Assembly (NCBI GenBank): GCA_902597175.1
Contig: CACJWN010000001.1
Coordinates: 62,001 to 126,000, forward strand
Direction: 5' to 3'
Origin: an uncultured Pelagibacteraceae bacterium
Lineage (GTDB): Bacteria > Pseudomonadota > Alphaproteobacteria > Pelagibacterales > Pelagibacteraceae
DNA: 64,000 nucleotides
Shown here piece after piece: positions 42,378 through 52,674 of this stretch. Numbering within the stretch: the first letter of the stretch is position 1; every line of letters begins with the position of its first letter. The translations under genes and the position numbers were made by a program. The notes under the pieces are model-generated. The model saw only the letters and a list, made by a program, of their open reading frames with translations, was not told the origin of the DNA and ran no database searches.

Positions 42378-43019
42378 GTGAAATTGAATCTAGATAAATT
42401 ACGAAACACTCTTAGAACTACTCTAATTGACATTTGGGAATATGTAATTCCAATTTGGAAAATATCTGGTCTTTTTAAAAGAATAAAATCCAAACAAGAT
42501 TTAGAAAATTTCATTCAAGAAAGATCCGCACATGTTGCACAAACAACTTTATACGGTTACTTGAAAACAAGAATAGGAGTTAAATATATTGCGATGATGG
42601 AGGATGAGGTTTTTCTAAAATCCATTAATATCGCAAAATGGAACATTTACGTGGTCGCATTAGCTGACTGTGCTTTTTATGTTTTCTCCTATCTTATTTC
42701 AGAAAAAAACTTAAAGGAGAATGAATGTAAAGAAGTTTTTTTAAATATCTTAGAAAATGAAAAAAAAAATGGTTTAAATGATGAAATTTTTGACAGAGGT
42801 AAAAAAAATTTTTTAGAGAGGATAAATAAAGTAAATTTTTCAAACTATCATTTAGATGATCCCTTTAAGGAAAGTGGTCAAGCATTATATTATTGGTCAC
42901 CTATTGCAGATGAACTAAAATCACTTGATAAAAAAATAGTTTTAAATTCTATTCATTTAAAATGGGGATTGATGAAAGACGAGTTTAAAAAATTAACAAA
43001 AGATTTAAAATTTAATTAA
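42378..43019 (+). CDS. Conserved-looking hypothetical protein adjacent to acs/symporter
   Basis: 213-aa ORF, GTG start, fills the gap between the DUF4212 gene and acs. Confidence 0.65.
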   Translation: MKLNLDKLRNTLRTTLIDIWEYVIPIWKISGLFKRIKSKQDLENFIQERSAHVAQTTLYGYLKTRIGVKYIAMMEDEVFLKSINIAKWNIYVVALADCAFYVFSYLISEKNLKENECKEVFLNILENEKKNGLNDEIFDRGKKNFLERINKVNFSNYHLDDPFKESGQALYYWSPIADELKSLDKKIVLNSIHLKWGLMKDEFKKLTKDLKFN

Positions 43020-45151
43020 CCTTTATTTTGTCTATTCTCTACTAGAGACGTTACTACACTAGGATCCGCTAAAGTTGTTGTATCTCCCAAATTATCAGGC
43101 TCATTGGCAGCAATTTTTCTTAAAATTCTTCTCATAATTTTTCCAGATCTTGTTTTTGGTAACCCAGGTGCAAATTGAATAACGTCAGGTGTCGCTATTG
43201 GACCGATTTGTTTTCTAACCCAAAGTTTAAGATCTCTTTCTAAATCCCCAGTAGGGTTTTCACCAGCGTTTAAAGTCACATAACAATATAACCCATTACC
43301 TTTTATACTATGCGGAAATCCAACCACAGCAGCCTCAGCTACTTTAGGATGCGCAACGAATGCACTTTCAATTTCAGCTGTTCCTAGGTTGTGGCCTGAT
43401 ACAATAATTACATCATCCACTCTTCCTGTAATCCAATAATACCCATCTTTATCTCTTCTACATCCGTCTCCAGTGAAGTACTTTCCATCAAATTGAGAAA
43501 AGTAAGTATCTATAAATCTTTGATGATCTCCATAAACTGTTCGCATTTGACCCGGCCAAGAAGCAGCCATACAAAGTCTTCCTTTACCTTCTCCTTTTAT
43601 AGTTTTACCATCTTTATCAACTAAAACTGGTTTAATGCCGTAAAAAGGTTTAGTAGCTGAGCCCGGTTTTAAGTCTATAGCACCAGGTTGAGGTGCAATT
43701 AAAATACCTCCAGTTTCTGTTTGCCACCAAGTATCAACAATTGGACATCTAGAGTCCCCTACTGTTTTGTAATACCACATCCAAGCTTCTGGATTTATGG
43801 GCTCTCCAACAGTTCCTAATAATTTTAGCGTCTTTCTACTTGTTTTTTTTACAGGCTTATCTCCCTCACGCATCAAAGCTCTTATTGCTGTTGGAGCAGT
43901 ATAAAAAATATTTACTTTATGTTTATCGACTATTTGCCACCATCTGGAACTATCTGGATAATTTGGAACTCCTTCAAACATGATAGTTGTCGCTCCGTTC
44001 GAGAGAGGTCCGTAAATAATATAACTATGACCTGTTACCCAACCTATATCAGCTGTACACCAATAAATATCATTAGCCTTGTAGTCAAAAATATACTGAT
44101 GGGTCATCGAAGCATAAACCATGTATCCACCCGTAGTGTGTAGGACTCCTTTAGGTTTTCCAGTAGATCCAGAGGTATATAAAATAAATAGTGGGTCTTC
44201 TGCATTCATTTCTTCCGGATCACATTTTGATGGAACTGATGAGATAAGTTCCTTGTAAGAAACATCTCTTTCGTTATTCCAATCAACTTGATTTCCAGTT
44301 CTTTCAACAACTACACATTTTTTTACTCCGGGACATTGATCTAAAGCCTCATCAGCAATTTTTTTTAACGGAATTATTTTTCCACCTCTTACTCCTTCAT
44401 CTGCAGTTATTAAATATTCAGACTCGCAATCTGTAATCCTAGTAGCTATTGAGTCAGGTGAAAAACCACCAAAAATAATAGAATGGACAGCGCCAATTCT
44501 CGCACAAGCTAACATTATGTAAGCTAATTCAGGGATCATAGTCAGATAAATTGTAACTCTATCTCCTTTTTGAATACCTAAACTTTTTAAACCATTTGCA
44601 GCTTTACACACGTTTTGGTGCAGTTCTTTGTAAGAAATTTTCTTTGTATCAGCGGGATCGTCACCAACCCAAATGATTGCTGTTTTGGTTGGATTTTTCT
44701 TTAAATGTCTATCTATACAATTCGCTGAGGCATTTAGAGTTCCATCATAATACCACTTTATTTTAACTTCATCTTTGCTGTACTTAACATCTTTAATTTT
44801 GGTATACTTCTTCATCCAAGTAATTCTTTTACCTTCCTTAGCCCAAAACTTATCGTTTTCTTTGATGGACATCTTATATTTCTTTTTATATTTAGATTCG
44901 TTCACGTAAGCATGATTTGCCCAGCTATCCGAGACTTTTATAACTGAATTACCGTCGCTATCTTTTGAGTGTGTAGGAGATTTTAAAATAATTCTCCTTG
45001 CCTTTCTGGCTTTTTTTTTGGATTTTTTTCTTTTTCTAGATTTCTTAGTTTTTTTTCTAGGCCTATTTATTTTTCTAGATTTTTTTACTTTTCTAGATTT
45101 TTTTCTAGACTTTTTTATTTTTGATTTTTTCTTTTTTTTCTTTTTAGCCAC
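43016..45151 (-). CDS. acs: Acetyl-CoA synthetase with Lys/Arg-rich N-terminal tail
   Basis: [18 protein letters not shown]...[67 protein letters not shown] start. Confidence 0.95.
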   Translation of the reverse strand: MAKKKKKKKSKIKKSRKKSRKVKKSRKINRPRKKTKKSRKRKKSKKKARKARRIILKSPTHSKDSDGNSVIKVSDSWANHAYVNESKYKKKYKMSIKENDKFWAKEGKRITWMKKYTKIKDVKYSKDEVKIKWYYDGTLNASANCIDRHLKKNPTKTAIIWVGDDPADTKKISYKELHQNVCKAANGLKSLGIQKGDRVTIYLTMIPELAYIMLACARIGAVHSIIFGGFSPDSIATRITDCESEYLITADEGVRGGKIIPLKKIADEALDQCPGVKKCVVVERTGNQVDWNNERDVSYKELISSVPSKCDPEEMNAEDPLFILYTSGSTGKPKGVLHTTGGYMVYASMTHQYIFDYKANDIYWCTADIGWVTGHSYIIYGPLSNGATTIMFEGVPNYPDSSRWWQIVDKHKVNIFYTAPTAIRALMREGDKPVKKTSRKTLKLLGTVGEPINPEAWMWYYKTVGDSRCPIVDTWWQTETGGILIAPQPGAIDLKPGSATKPFYGIKPVLVDKDGKTIKGEGKGRLCMAASWPGQMRTVYGDHQRFIDTYFSQFDGKYFTGDGCRRDKDGYYWITGRVDDVIIVSGHNLGTAEIESAFVAHPKVAEAAVVGFPHSIKGNGLYCYVTLNAGENPTGDLERDLKLWVRKQIGPIATPDVIQFAPGLPKTRSGKIMRRILRKIAANEPDNLGDTTTLADPSVVTSLVENRQNKG

Positions 45152-45167
45152 AAATACCCCAATATTT

Positions 45168-45581
45168 TTATACTTTACCCATCTTACAAATAATTTTCCA
45201 GCTTTTATAATCTATTGGCATTACTGACAATCTGCTTTGTTTTATCAACGACAAATGAGAAATTCTCTTGTTTTCTTTAATTTTTTTAAGAGAAATAGCC
45301 GTTTTAAATTTACTCACAAACCTAACTTGAACGGCCACAAACCTCTTTTCCTTATCAGTTTTATCGATAAACGCTGATTTAATTATTTTAACTATACCAA
45401 CAATTTCTTTTCCAATATTTGAATGGTAGAAAAAACATAAATCACCTTTTTTCATTTTCCTTAAATTATTTGCAGCTTGATAATTTCTTACACCATCCCA
45501 GGCAGCACCCTTTATGCCAGCTTTTTTTTGTTGCTCAATCGACCAAACATCGGGTTCAGACTTAAGTAACCAGTAATTCAT
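45168..45581 (-). CDS. EVE domain-containing protein
   Basis: [16 protein letters not shown]...[27 protein letters not shown]. Confidence 0.95.
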   Translation of the reverse strand: MNYWLLKSEPDVWSIEQQKKAGIKGAAWDGVRNYQAANNLRKMKKGDLCFFYHSNIGKEIVGIVKIIKSAFIDKTDKEKRFVAVQVRFVSKFKTAISLKKIKENKRISHLSLIKQSRLSVMPIDYKSWKIICKMGKV

Positions 45582-46657
45582 TATAACTTTAAACCTGGCC
45601 CTTTCATGTAGGGAGCATTTTCATCTAAAGGCCATCTGGATTTGGCTTCGACATCAATTTTATTTAATAAATTTTTTTTAAATCTTTGAATACCAGCCCA
45701 GGCAATCATAGCAGCGTTATCACCACAAAATTTTAAATTAGGATAAACAGTTTTAAATCCTACCTCGTCGGAAAGTTTTTTTAAATTTTCTCTTATCGAA
45801 AGATTAGCAGCCACACCTCCAGCTACAACTAAATTAATATTTAATGTATTAATTTTTTCTTTAAACATTTCAATTGCAATTTTTGTTTTTTTATAAAGAA
45901 TTTTGTTTATCGTATTTTGAAAAGACGCTGCAAGATTAAATTTTAATTTATCGTTACCATTTATTTTTTTTGCCTGTCTTAAAACTGCAGTTTTTAGTCC
46001 AGCAAATGACAAATTACATCCTGCTTTATTTATTATTGGTTCAGGAAGTTTAAAAAAGTCTTTGTCTCCTAATTTTGCAAATTTCTCAACACTCGGTCCT
46101 CCTGGATATCCTAGATCTAGCATCTTCGCAGTTTTATCAAATGCTTCGCCTAAAGCATCGTCGATTGTGGTTCCTAATTGTTCGTATTCATTAATATTTT
46201 TCACTATTAGATATTGGGAATGACCTCCAGAGATTAATAAAAGTAAATATGGGAATTGAATTTTATTTTCTAATCCTGGACTAAGAGCATGACCTTCTAA
46301 ATGATTAACTGCTACAAATGGCTTATTTGAAAATGCAGCAATTGTTTTACCTATGTTTAGACCAACTGTTAAACATACAATTAAGCCTGGACCTGCAGTA
46401 GCTGCAATGCCATCTATTTCATCTAAAGAAACTTTACTTTCCTCTAAAGCAGCTTTGATTATATATTCAATATTTTCTAAATGCGCTCTAGCTGCTAATT
46501 CAGGTACCACTCCTCCAAATTTTTTATGCTCTGAAATCTGACTCGAAACGATATTTGATAAAACATCTGCAGTGCCCTTATCATTTTCCCTTATTACAGC
46601 TGCTGCAGTTTCATCGCAGCTTGTTTCAATTCCTAAAAATGTAATCTTTTTTGTCAT
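45581..46657 (-). CDS. tsaD: tRNA N6-adenosine threonylcarbamoyltransferase TsaD
   Basis: FLGIETSCDETAAAVI; VNHLEGHALSP; LLLISGGHSQYL. Confidence 0.98.
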   Translation of the reverse strand: MTKKITFLGIETSCDETAAAVIRENDKGTADVLSNIVSSQISEHKKFGGVVPELAARAHLENIEYIIKAALEESKVSLDEIDGIAATAGPGLIVCLTVGLNIGKTIAAFSNKPFVAVNHLEGHALSPGLENKIQFPYLLLLISGGHSQYLIVKNINEYEQLGTTIDDALGEAFDKTAKMLDLGYPGGPSVEKFAKLGDKDFFKLPEPIINKAGCNLSFAGLKTAVLRQAKKINGNDKLKFNLAASFQNTINKILYKKTKIAIEMFKEKINTLNINLVVAGGVAANLSIRENLKKLSDEVGFKTVYPNLKFCGDNAAMIAWAGIQRFKKNLLNKIDVEAKSRWPLDENAPYMKGPGLKL

Positions 46658-46712
46658 CTCTTTAAAAAATTAAAATAGTATAAAATAATTCTATCAAATA
46701 TATAATCAATTA

Positions 46713-47630
46713 ATGACAAAAATTACAATTGGAGCTCGAGGCAGTAAACTCTCATTAGCCTATGTAACAAAAGTTAAGGAGCTATTAGTAAAAAATAATA
46801 AAGACCTTAAAGAGGAGAACATTAATTTTAAAGCAATAAAAACATCAGGCGATTTGAATTTAAATAAGAACATCTCAGAAATAGGTGGAAAAAATTTATT
46901 TTGTAAAGAAATTGAAGAAAGCTTATTAAAAAAAGAAATAGATATTGCTGTGCATTCTCTAAAAGATATGGAGGCAAATGAAAATGAAGGCCTTTTGATA
47001 GGAGCGTATTTAAAAAGAAACGATTACCGTGATGTAATAATTAGTGAAAAAATTAAAAGTATTTCTGATTTAAAAAAAGGCGTAAAAATCGGTTCAAGTT
47101 CAAAAAGGAGAGAACTTCAATTAAAAAAAATTAATAATAAAATTTCTGTAATCAATATTCGGGGAAATATTGACACTAGAATAAATAAGATTAATGAAAA
47201 CAAATTAGATGGAATCATTCTTGCGGCTGCCGGAGTTAAATCACTTAAACTCGATAAAAAAATAAGCTTTACTTTTAATTGTGAGCATATTCTACCAGCG
47301 GTTGGACAAGGAATAATTGCTGTGCAATGTAGAAAGGAAGATGAAATTAAAAATTTGATTAAAAGAATAAATGATAGTGCAACTAGTCTTTGCGCAATAG
47401 CCGAAAGAAAAATGCTTCAAACTATCGGAGGTGATTGCGAAACTGCAATAGGTGGGTTAGCTGAAATTGAAAACCATAATTTAAAACTTAAAGCTCAGCT
47501 TTTTTCCGATACCGGTCAAGAGAGTTTTGAATACGAGCTTATAGGAAGAGAGGCAGACGCGTCTTTTATTGGAAAAAGTGTTGGAGAAAAATTATTAGAT
47601 CTAGCTGGAGAAAAATTTAAAAAAAAATGA
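46713..47630 (+). CDS. hemC: Hydroxymethylbilane synthase
   Basis: TIGARGSKLSLAY; DIAVHSLKDM; GGDCETAIGGLAE. Confidence 0.97.
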   Translation: MTKITIGARGSKLSLAYVTKVKELLVKNNKDLKEENINFKAIKTSGDLNLNKNISEIGGKNLFCKEIEESLLKKEIDIAVHSLKDMEANENEGLLIGAYLKRNDYRDVIISEKIKSISDLKKGVKIGSSSKRRELQLKKINNKISVINIRGNIDTRINKINENKLDGIILAAAGVKSLKLDKKISFTFNCEHILPAVGQGIIAVQCRKEDEIKNLIKRINDSATSLCAIAERKMLQTIGGDCETAIGGLAEIENHNLKLKAQLFSDTGQESFEYELIGREADASFIGKSVGEKLLDLAGEKFKKK

Positions 47631-48325
47631 ATATTATAATAACGAGACCGCTAATAGATTCTGAGGATTTAATGGGAAAATTATTTTCTTTAGGTCATAA
47701 AATTATTCATCTGCCAACCTTAAAAATCTCTAAAGTAGAACTTGATCCTATTGATCCTGAGAAATACAACGCTTTTATATTTACAAGTGCTAATGCAATT
47801 AGGTTTTTAAAACTATTAAAACCAGATAGAAATAAACTTTGTTTCTGCGTTGGAGCAATTACAGAAAAGATTGTAAGACAACAAGGTTATAACAATACTA
47901 TTTCAGCTGGCGGCACGATAAACGCCTTAAAAAATATTATTGTTAATTCAGGTGACTTAGATAAAAAAAAAATCTTAGCGTATATATGTGGAGACAATAT
48001 CGCTTCAGACTTAGATTTAGAGCTGCAAAAAGAGGGATTTCAAATAGATAAAATCATCAATTATACTTCAGAAAAAATTAAAGAATTAAACGCGGATACG
48101 AATAATTTAATTAACAATCATCCTCCTGACATAATTTTTATTTACTCCAAAAGGAGCGCGGAAAGCTTTAATGAACTTATGAAAAAATATTCACTTAAAG
48201 GGCTGATGACAGAGTCAAGAGTTATGTGTATAAGTGATAAAGTTTTAAATGTATTAAAACAGTCTGGTTGGAAAAAACTAGAAATTTTCGAAGCTGGGGA
48301 AGAATTAACAAAATTAAAAAAATAG
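47627..48325 (+). CDS. hemD: Uroporphyrinogen-III synthase
   Basis: IIITRPLIDSEDLMGKL; FIFTSANAIRFL; adjacent to hemC. Confidence 0.88.
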   Translation: MNIIITRPLIDSEDLMGKLFSLGHKIIHLPTLKISKVELDPIDPEKYNAFIFTSANAIRFLKLLKPDRNKLCFCVGAITEKIVRQQGYNNTISAGGTINALKNIIVNSGDLDKKKILAYICGDNIASDLDLELQKEGFQIDKIINYTSEKIKELNADTNNLINNHPPDIIFIYSKRSAESFNELMKKYSLKGLMTESRVMCISDKVLNVLKQSGWKKLEIFEAGEELTKLKK

Positions 48326-48329
48326 TTTA

Positions 48330-49421
48330 ATGGAAGTATTAGAAAATTTTAAAAATTTATTTTTTGATGTTTGGAACAAGGGAATATCTGGAGTTAATAT
48401 TTCCGAAATTGTCATAGCATTGTTAATATTTCTTTTTTTTCTTTTTTTAAGAGGCATCTTTTCAAAATTTGTTATTAGGCGATTAGAAAATTACGTATCA
48501 AAAACTACAAATAATTTTGATAATTCGTTAGTTTTTTCTATGGAAGGACCAGCAAAATTCTTTCCAATTGTTTTAGGATTTTTTGTATCTACAAGCTATT
48601 TAACCATTGAAAGTCAAGCAGCAGAATTCCTTGAAACCATTAATCGTTCTTTGATAACAATTTTAATTTTTTGGACCTTTCATCAAATAATTGGACCACT
48701 TTCAGCTGTCATTAAATCAATAGGAGATCTTATTTCTCGGGATCTTGTGAACTGGATTATAAAAGCCATAAAAGTTTTAATCTTTATATTAGGAGTAGCT
48801 GCGGTATTAGAACTTTGGGGAATAAAAATTGGGCCCATCATTGCTGGTCTAGGTTTATTTGGTGTTGCAGTAGCATTAGGCGCACAAGATTTATTTAAGA
48901 ATCTTATTTCAGGAATTTTAGTTTTAGTCGAAAGGAGATTCCAAGTTGGTGATTGGATTTTTGTTGAGGATGTTATAGAGGGAACAGTTGAGTCTATTGG
49001 CTTTAGGTCTACCGTTGTTAGAAGATTTGATAAATCTTTAGCTACAATACCGAATTTTCAATTTGCTGAGAAAGCAGTAATAAATAATTCTCAAATTACC
49101 AATAGAAGAATTAATTGGATTATAGGCCTTGAATACAGAACAACTAGCAAGCAACTTTCAGATATTAAAAAAGAAATTGAAGAATATATAAAAAAGAGTG
49201 AGCATTTCACTACTTCTGAAAACACTATTCTCTCTGTAAAAATTGATCAGTTTGCAGCAAGCTCTATAGATATTAAATTAATATGTTTTACCAAAACTAA
49301 ACACTATCTAGAATGGATGAAAGTAAAAGATATTCTCGCTATCGAAATCAAAAATATTGTTGAAAAACATAAGGCATCTTTTGCTTTCCCGAGCACATCA
49401 ATTTATGTGGAGAAAAATTAA
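48330..49421 (+). CDS. MscS-family mechanosensitive ion channel
   Basis: AGLGLFGVAVALGAQDLFKNLISGILVLVERRFQVGDWI; IPNFQFAEKAVINNS. Confidence 0.95.
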   Translation: MEVLENFKNLFFDVWNKGISGVNISEIVIALLIFLFFLFLRGIFSKFVIRRLENYVSKTTNNFDNSLVFSMEGPAKFFPIVLGFFVSTSYLTIESQAAEFLETINRSLITILIFWTFHQIIGPLSAVIKSIGDLISRDLVNWIIKAIKVLIFILGVAAVLELWGIKIGPIIAGLGLFGVAVALGAQDLFKNLISGILVLVERRFQVGDWIFVEDVIEGTVESIGFRSTVVRRFDKSLATIPNFQFAEKAVINNSQITNRRINWIIGLEYRTTSKQLSDIKKEIEEYIKKSEHFTTSENTILSVKIDQFAASSIDIKLICFTKTKHYLEWMKVKDILAIEIKNIVEKHKASFAFPSTSIYVEKN

Positions 49422-49717
49422 TGAAATCAATATTAATTCTGTTTGATAATATTGTCAGTCTATACATATGGGTTTTGATAATACACGTTATATTTAGTTG
49501 GTTAGTTGCCTTTAATGTTTTAAACACAAGTAATCGTTTTGTTTATTCTGTTTTAGACATTTCTTACAAACTGACAGCACCACCTCTTAACTTTATAAGA
49601 AAGTTTTTGCCTAACTTAGGGTCTATAGATATTTCTCCTGTGATACTGATCTTAGGATTAATGTTTTTTAGAAATTTAGTTTTTGAAATGTTAGCACCAG
49701 GGTTATTTTTAAGATGA
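49421..49717 (+). CDS. YggT family membrane protein
   Basis: LYIWVLIIHVIFSWLVAFNV...PPLNFIRKFLPNLGSIDISPVILILGLMFFRNLV. Confidence 0.9.
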   Translation: MKSILILFDNIVSLYIWVLIIHVIFSWLVAFNVLNTSNRFVYSVLDISYKLTAPPLNFIRKFLPNLGSIDISPVILILGLMFFRNLVFEMLAPGLFLR

Positions 49718-50556
49718 TTATTGATGGGAAAAAAGAAGCAGAGATTATTAGAAATGAAATTAAAAAAGAAATTTCAGATTTGAAGAAAATGAATGGCAAA
49801 ACACCCACTTTGACAGTTATTCTAATCGGAGATTTTGCACCAAGTTTAATCTATGTAAAGAACAAAGAAAAAAGCGCTAAAGAGGTCGGTATCAAATCTG
49901 AAATTATAAAATATCCAAAAAATGTGAGCGAAAAGGATATTTTAGAAAAAATTAAAGAGCTAAATAAAAACGATGAAATTTCTGGTATTTTAGTTCAGCT
50001 CCCTTTGCCTAGCCAAATCAGTAAAAAGAAAATTATTAATGCAATACATCCATCTAAAGATGTTGATGGCTTTAACCCATTAAATGTTGGTAATCTTTCA
50101 TCAGGTTATGAATCAATTGTTCCCTGTACACCTTTAGGATGTCTTTATTTGATTAAAAAGATAGAACCAAATTTAGCAGGTAAACACGCTGTTATAATAG
50201 GAAGATCTAATTTAAACGGAAAACCAATGGCTCAATTATTATTAAAAGAAAATTGCACAGTAACTATTGCTCATTCAAAAACTGATGATTTACAAAATGA
50301 GTGCCTTAAAGCAGATATTTTAGTAGCAGCTGCCGGAGTTCCAAATTTAATCAAAAAAAATTGGGTAAAAAAAAATACGATTGTTATAGATGTTGGAATT
50401 AATAAAGTAGGAGAAAAAATAGTAGGAGATGTTAACTTTGACGAATTAAAGAACAATGTTAAAGCAATAACTCCTGTTCCTGGAGGTGTAGGGCCAATGA
50501 CAATTGCATGTTTGTTAAAGAATACTCTAACTTGTTTTAAAGCTCGCTTGACCTAG
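49714..50556 (+). CDS. folD: Bifunctional methylenetetrahydrofolate dehydrogenase/cyclohydrolase
   Basis: ILVQLPLPSQI; AIHPSKDVDGFNPLNVGNL; VPGGVGPMTIACLL. Confidence 0.98.
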   Translation: MIIDGKKEAEIIRNEIKKEISDLKKMNGKTPTLTVILIGDFAPSLIYVKNKEKSAKEVGIKSEIIKYPKNVSEKDILEKIKELNKNDEISGILVQLPLPSQISKKKIINAIHPSKDVDGFNPLNVGNLSSGYESIVPCTPLGCLYLIKKIEPNLAGKHAVIIGRSNLNGKPMAQLLLKENCTVTIAHSKTDDLQNECLKADILVAAAGVPNLIKKNWVKKNTIVIDVGINKVGEKIVGDVNFDELKNNVKAITPVPGGVGPMTIACLLKNTLTCFKARLT

Positions 50557-50923
50557 ACTTTTCAATTTTTAAGTACCTGCTATTTCTAAATCTTATAATA
50601 ACTGTAGCAATCGCAACTATTAAAATAGCTAAAGAAATATAAATTAAGTTTGCAGGGTCACTCTCTTTATCTTGTAATATTATGAACCGAGCCAGCGCTG
50701 TAATAGCTATGATTAAAGGATATGTTATTCTTACGGATTGAGTTTCCCAATATGATCTCACTAAACCAATTACTTCGATATAAATGAACATTAAAAGTAA
50801 ATCAGCTAATGTAATGTCTTTGTTTTCGTACATTTCTTTCATTTCTAAAAAGAAAGCAATAATAGTTGATACAAGAACAACTATAACCGCAACTAACTGA
50901 ATATTTCGAATCGAACTGTTCAT
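50537..50923 (-). CDS. PsiE family membrane protein
   Basis: EMKEMYENKDITLADLLLMFIYIEVIGLVRSYWE; TM segments. Confidence 0.8.
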   Translation of the reverse strand: MNSSIRNIQLVAVIVVLVSTIIAFFLEMKEMYENKDITLADLLLMFIYIEVIGLVRSYWETQSVRITYPLIIAITALARFIILQDKESDPANLIYISLAILIVAIATVIIRFRNSRYLKIEKSRSSEL

Positions 50924-50945
50924 TTGATATTAATCTACCAAAAAT

Positions 50946-52130
50946 TTAGGCTTTATTTAACTGTTTAGAGTGAAATTTTATGAAATTTTCAACTTTTCTT
51001 TTATTAAATGTTTTATTTTCCTCAAAAGAAACTTTTTTCATTGAATAAGCTTTATTTTTTGTCCTTCTTGATAAAATAGTTACGTTACCTTTGAATAAGC
51101 TTAAAACAATATCACCAGATACTTTGTCTCTTTTTTTATCAATTAGTTTTTGTAATTTTAATCTTTTTTTTGAAAACCAGTAACCGTTATATACCAGCTC
51201 AGCATACTCTGGCATTATTCTCTCTTTTTTATGAGTAGTTTCTTTATCTAGAGTTACAGACTCGATAGCTCTATGTGCAGTATACAACAAAGTTCCACCT
51301 GGAGTTTCATAAACACCTCTAGATTTGATTCCAATAAATCTATTTTCAACTAAATCAACTCTTCCAATTCCATTTTTCCCAGCCAGAATATTCAATTTAC
51401 TCAAAAGCTTTTCAGGACTTAATTTTTTTCCATTTACTGCAATAGGGTCACTGTTTTTAAAAGTAATTTTTACTTTTGTAGGTCTGTTAGGAGCTTTTTG
51501 AGGTGAAACTGTTCTTTGATAAATAAATTCAGGAGCTGAGTTTTTTGGGTCTTCTAAAACTTTACCCTCCGTTGAGGTATGAAAAATATTATCATCCACA
51601 GAAAAAGGTGGAGCACCTTTTTTATCTTTAGGAATTGGTATATTGTTTTTTTTTGCGTATCTAATTAAATCTGCTCTTGATTGTAATTTCCACTCTCTCC
51701 ACGGTGCTATTATTTTAACCTTATTCTTACCAAAATATGCATATCCAAGTTCAAATCTCACTTGATCGTTGCCTTTTCCAGTCGCGCCATGTGAAACTGC
51801 AAAAGCCTTAAATTTTTTTGCAATTTCAACTTGTCTTTTTGCAATCAATGGCCTGGCAATAGATGTACCTAACAAATATACTCCTTCATAAACTGCATGC
51901 GCCCTTATCATGGGGAAAACATAATCTTTAACAAATATATTTTTAAGATTTTCTATAATTATCTTTTTAACACCTAGTCTTTTAGCATTTCTAACAATCT
52001 TTTTTTTATCTAAAACTTGTCCAATATCAGAGGTGTAAGCTATTATCTCAGCATTATAATTTTCTTGTAACCATCTTAAAATTATAGATGTATCTAAACC
52101 GCCTGAGTAGGCTAAAACAATTTTTTTCAT
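50946..52130 (-). CDS. argG: Argininosuccinate synthase
   Basis: KIVLAYSGGLDTSIILRWLQENY; AVSHGATGKGNDQVRFELGY. Confidence 0.98.
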   Translation of the reverse strand: MKKIVLAYSGGLDTSIILRWLQENYNAEIIAYTSDIGQVLDKKKIVRNAKRLGVKKIIIENLKNIFVKDYVFPMIRAHAVYEGVYLLGTSIARPLIAKRQVEIAKKFKAFAVSHGATGKGNDQVRFELGYAYFGKNKVKIIAPWREWKLQSRADLIRYAKKNNIPIPKDKKGAPPFSVDDNIFHTSTEGKVLEDPKNSAPEFIYQRTVSPQKAPNRPTKVKITFKNSDPIAVNGKKLSPEKLLSKLNILAGKNGIGRVDLVENRFIGIKSRGVYETPGGTLLYTAHRAIESVTLDKETTHKKERIMPEYAELVYNGYWFSKKRLKLQKLIDKKRDKVSGDIVLSLFKGNVTILSRRTKNKAYSMKKVSFEENKTFNKRKVENFIKFHSKQLNKA

Positions 52131-52631
52131 TTAACTGCAAGTCTTTTTTGCTGTGTTGTATGCTTTTGTGAAACCCATCATTGAATAATGATCTGTAGTT
52201 TCAGCTCCTTCTGTAGTTCTTGCTTTGACAATTATATCTGTTGCTTTTTTCATAAGTTGAATAAATTTTTTTTCTTCTTGATCGTCTAATAACCAAGCAA
52301 ATTCTTTTTGAGAAAAAAATGAGTATCTTCTCTTCCCAGAGCTTGCAGTTACGCTAGATGTTTTGTAATCATGACCACTTGTCAAACTTACTTCATCTTT
52401 GATTTCTTCTGATGGCCTAAATGTTACAAATAGTTTAGATTTATCTCTTTTTACTGCTGCAGGTGCTCTTTTTGTAGGAACAGTTTGAGCAAAACAAATT
52501 TTTCCTTTATCAGTCTCTGCTACAAAACTTTCCCAGTTTTTATATTTTCCAGTTGATCTAGGTGCAACGGCAAGAGCATTAGAAGAAAAAATAACTAAAA
52601 TTAGTAATATAAAAATTTTTTTTAATAACAT
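52131..52631 (-). CDS. Invasion-associated locus B (IalB)-family periplasmic protein
   Basis: Signal peptide; KNWESFVAETDKGKICFAQTVP. Confidence 0.75.
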   Translation of the reverse strand: MLLKKIFILLILVIFSSNALAVAPRSTGKYKNWESFVAETDKGKICFAQTVPTKRAPAAVKRDKSKLFVTFRPSEEIKDEVSLTSGHDYKTSSVTASSGKRRYSFFSQKEFAWLLDDQEEKKFIQLMKKATDIIVKARTTEGAETTDHYSMMGFTKAYNTAKKTCS

Positions 52632-52674
52632 AATTTATTTTTATACTAAAAATTATCTATTTCAATGCTTTGAA

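Noticed and set aside
42242-42514. Minus-strand 90-aa ORF
   Set aside because: Overlaps the 5' end of the 213-aa plus ORF (42378-43019), which fits gene spacing better; no recognisable domain
45018-45227. Plus-strand 69-aa Phe/Leu-rich ORF ([13 protein letters not shown]...)
   Set aside because: Antisense of the Lys/Arg-rich Acs tail; low-complexity mirror (Lys codons read as Phe), not a credible membrane protein
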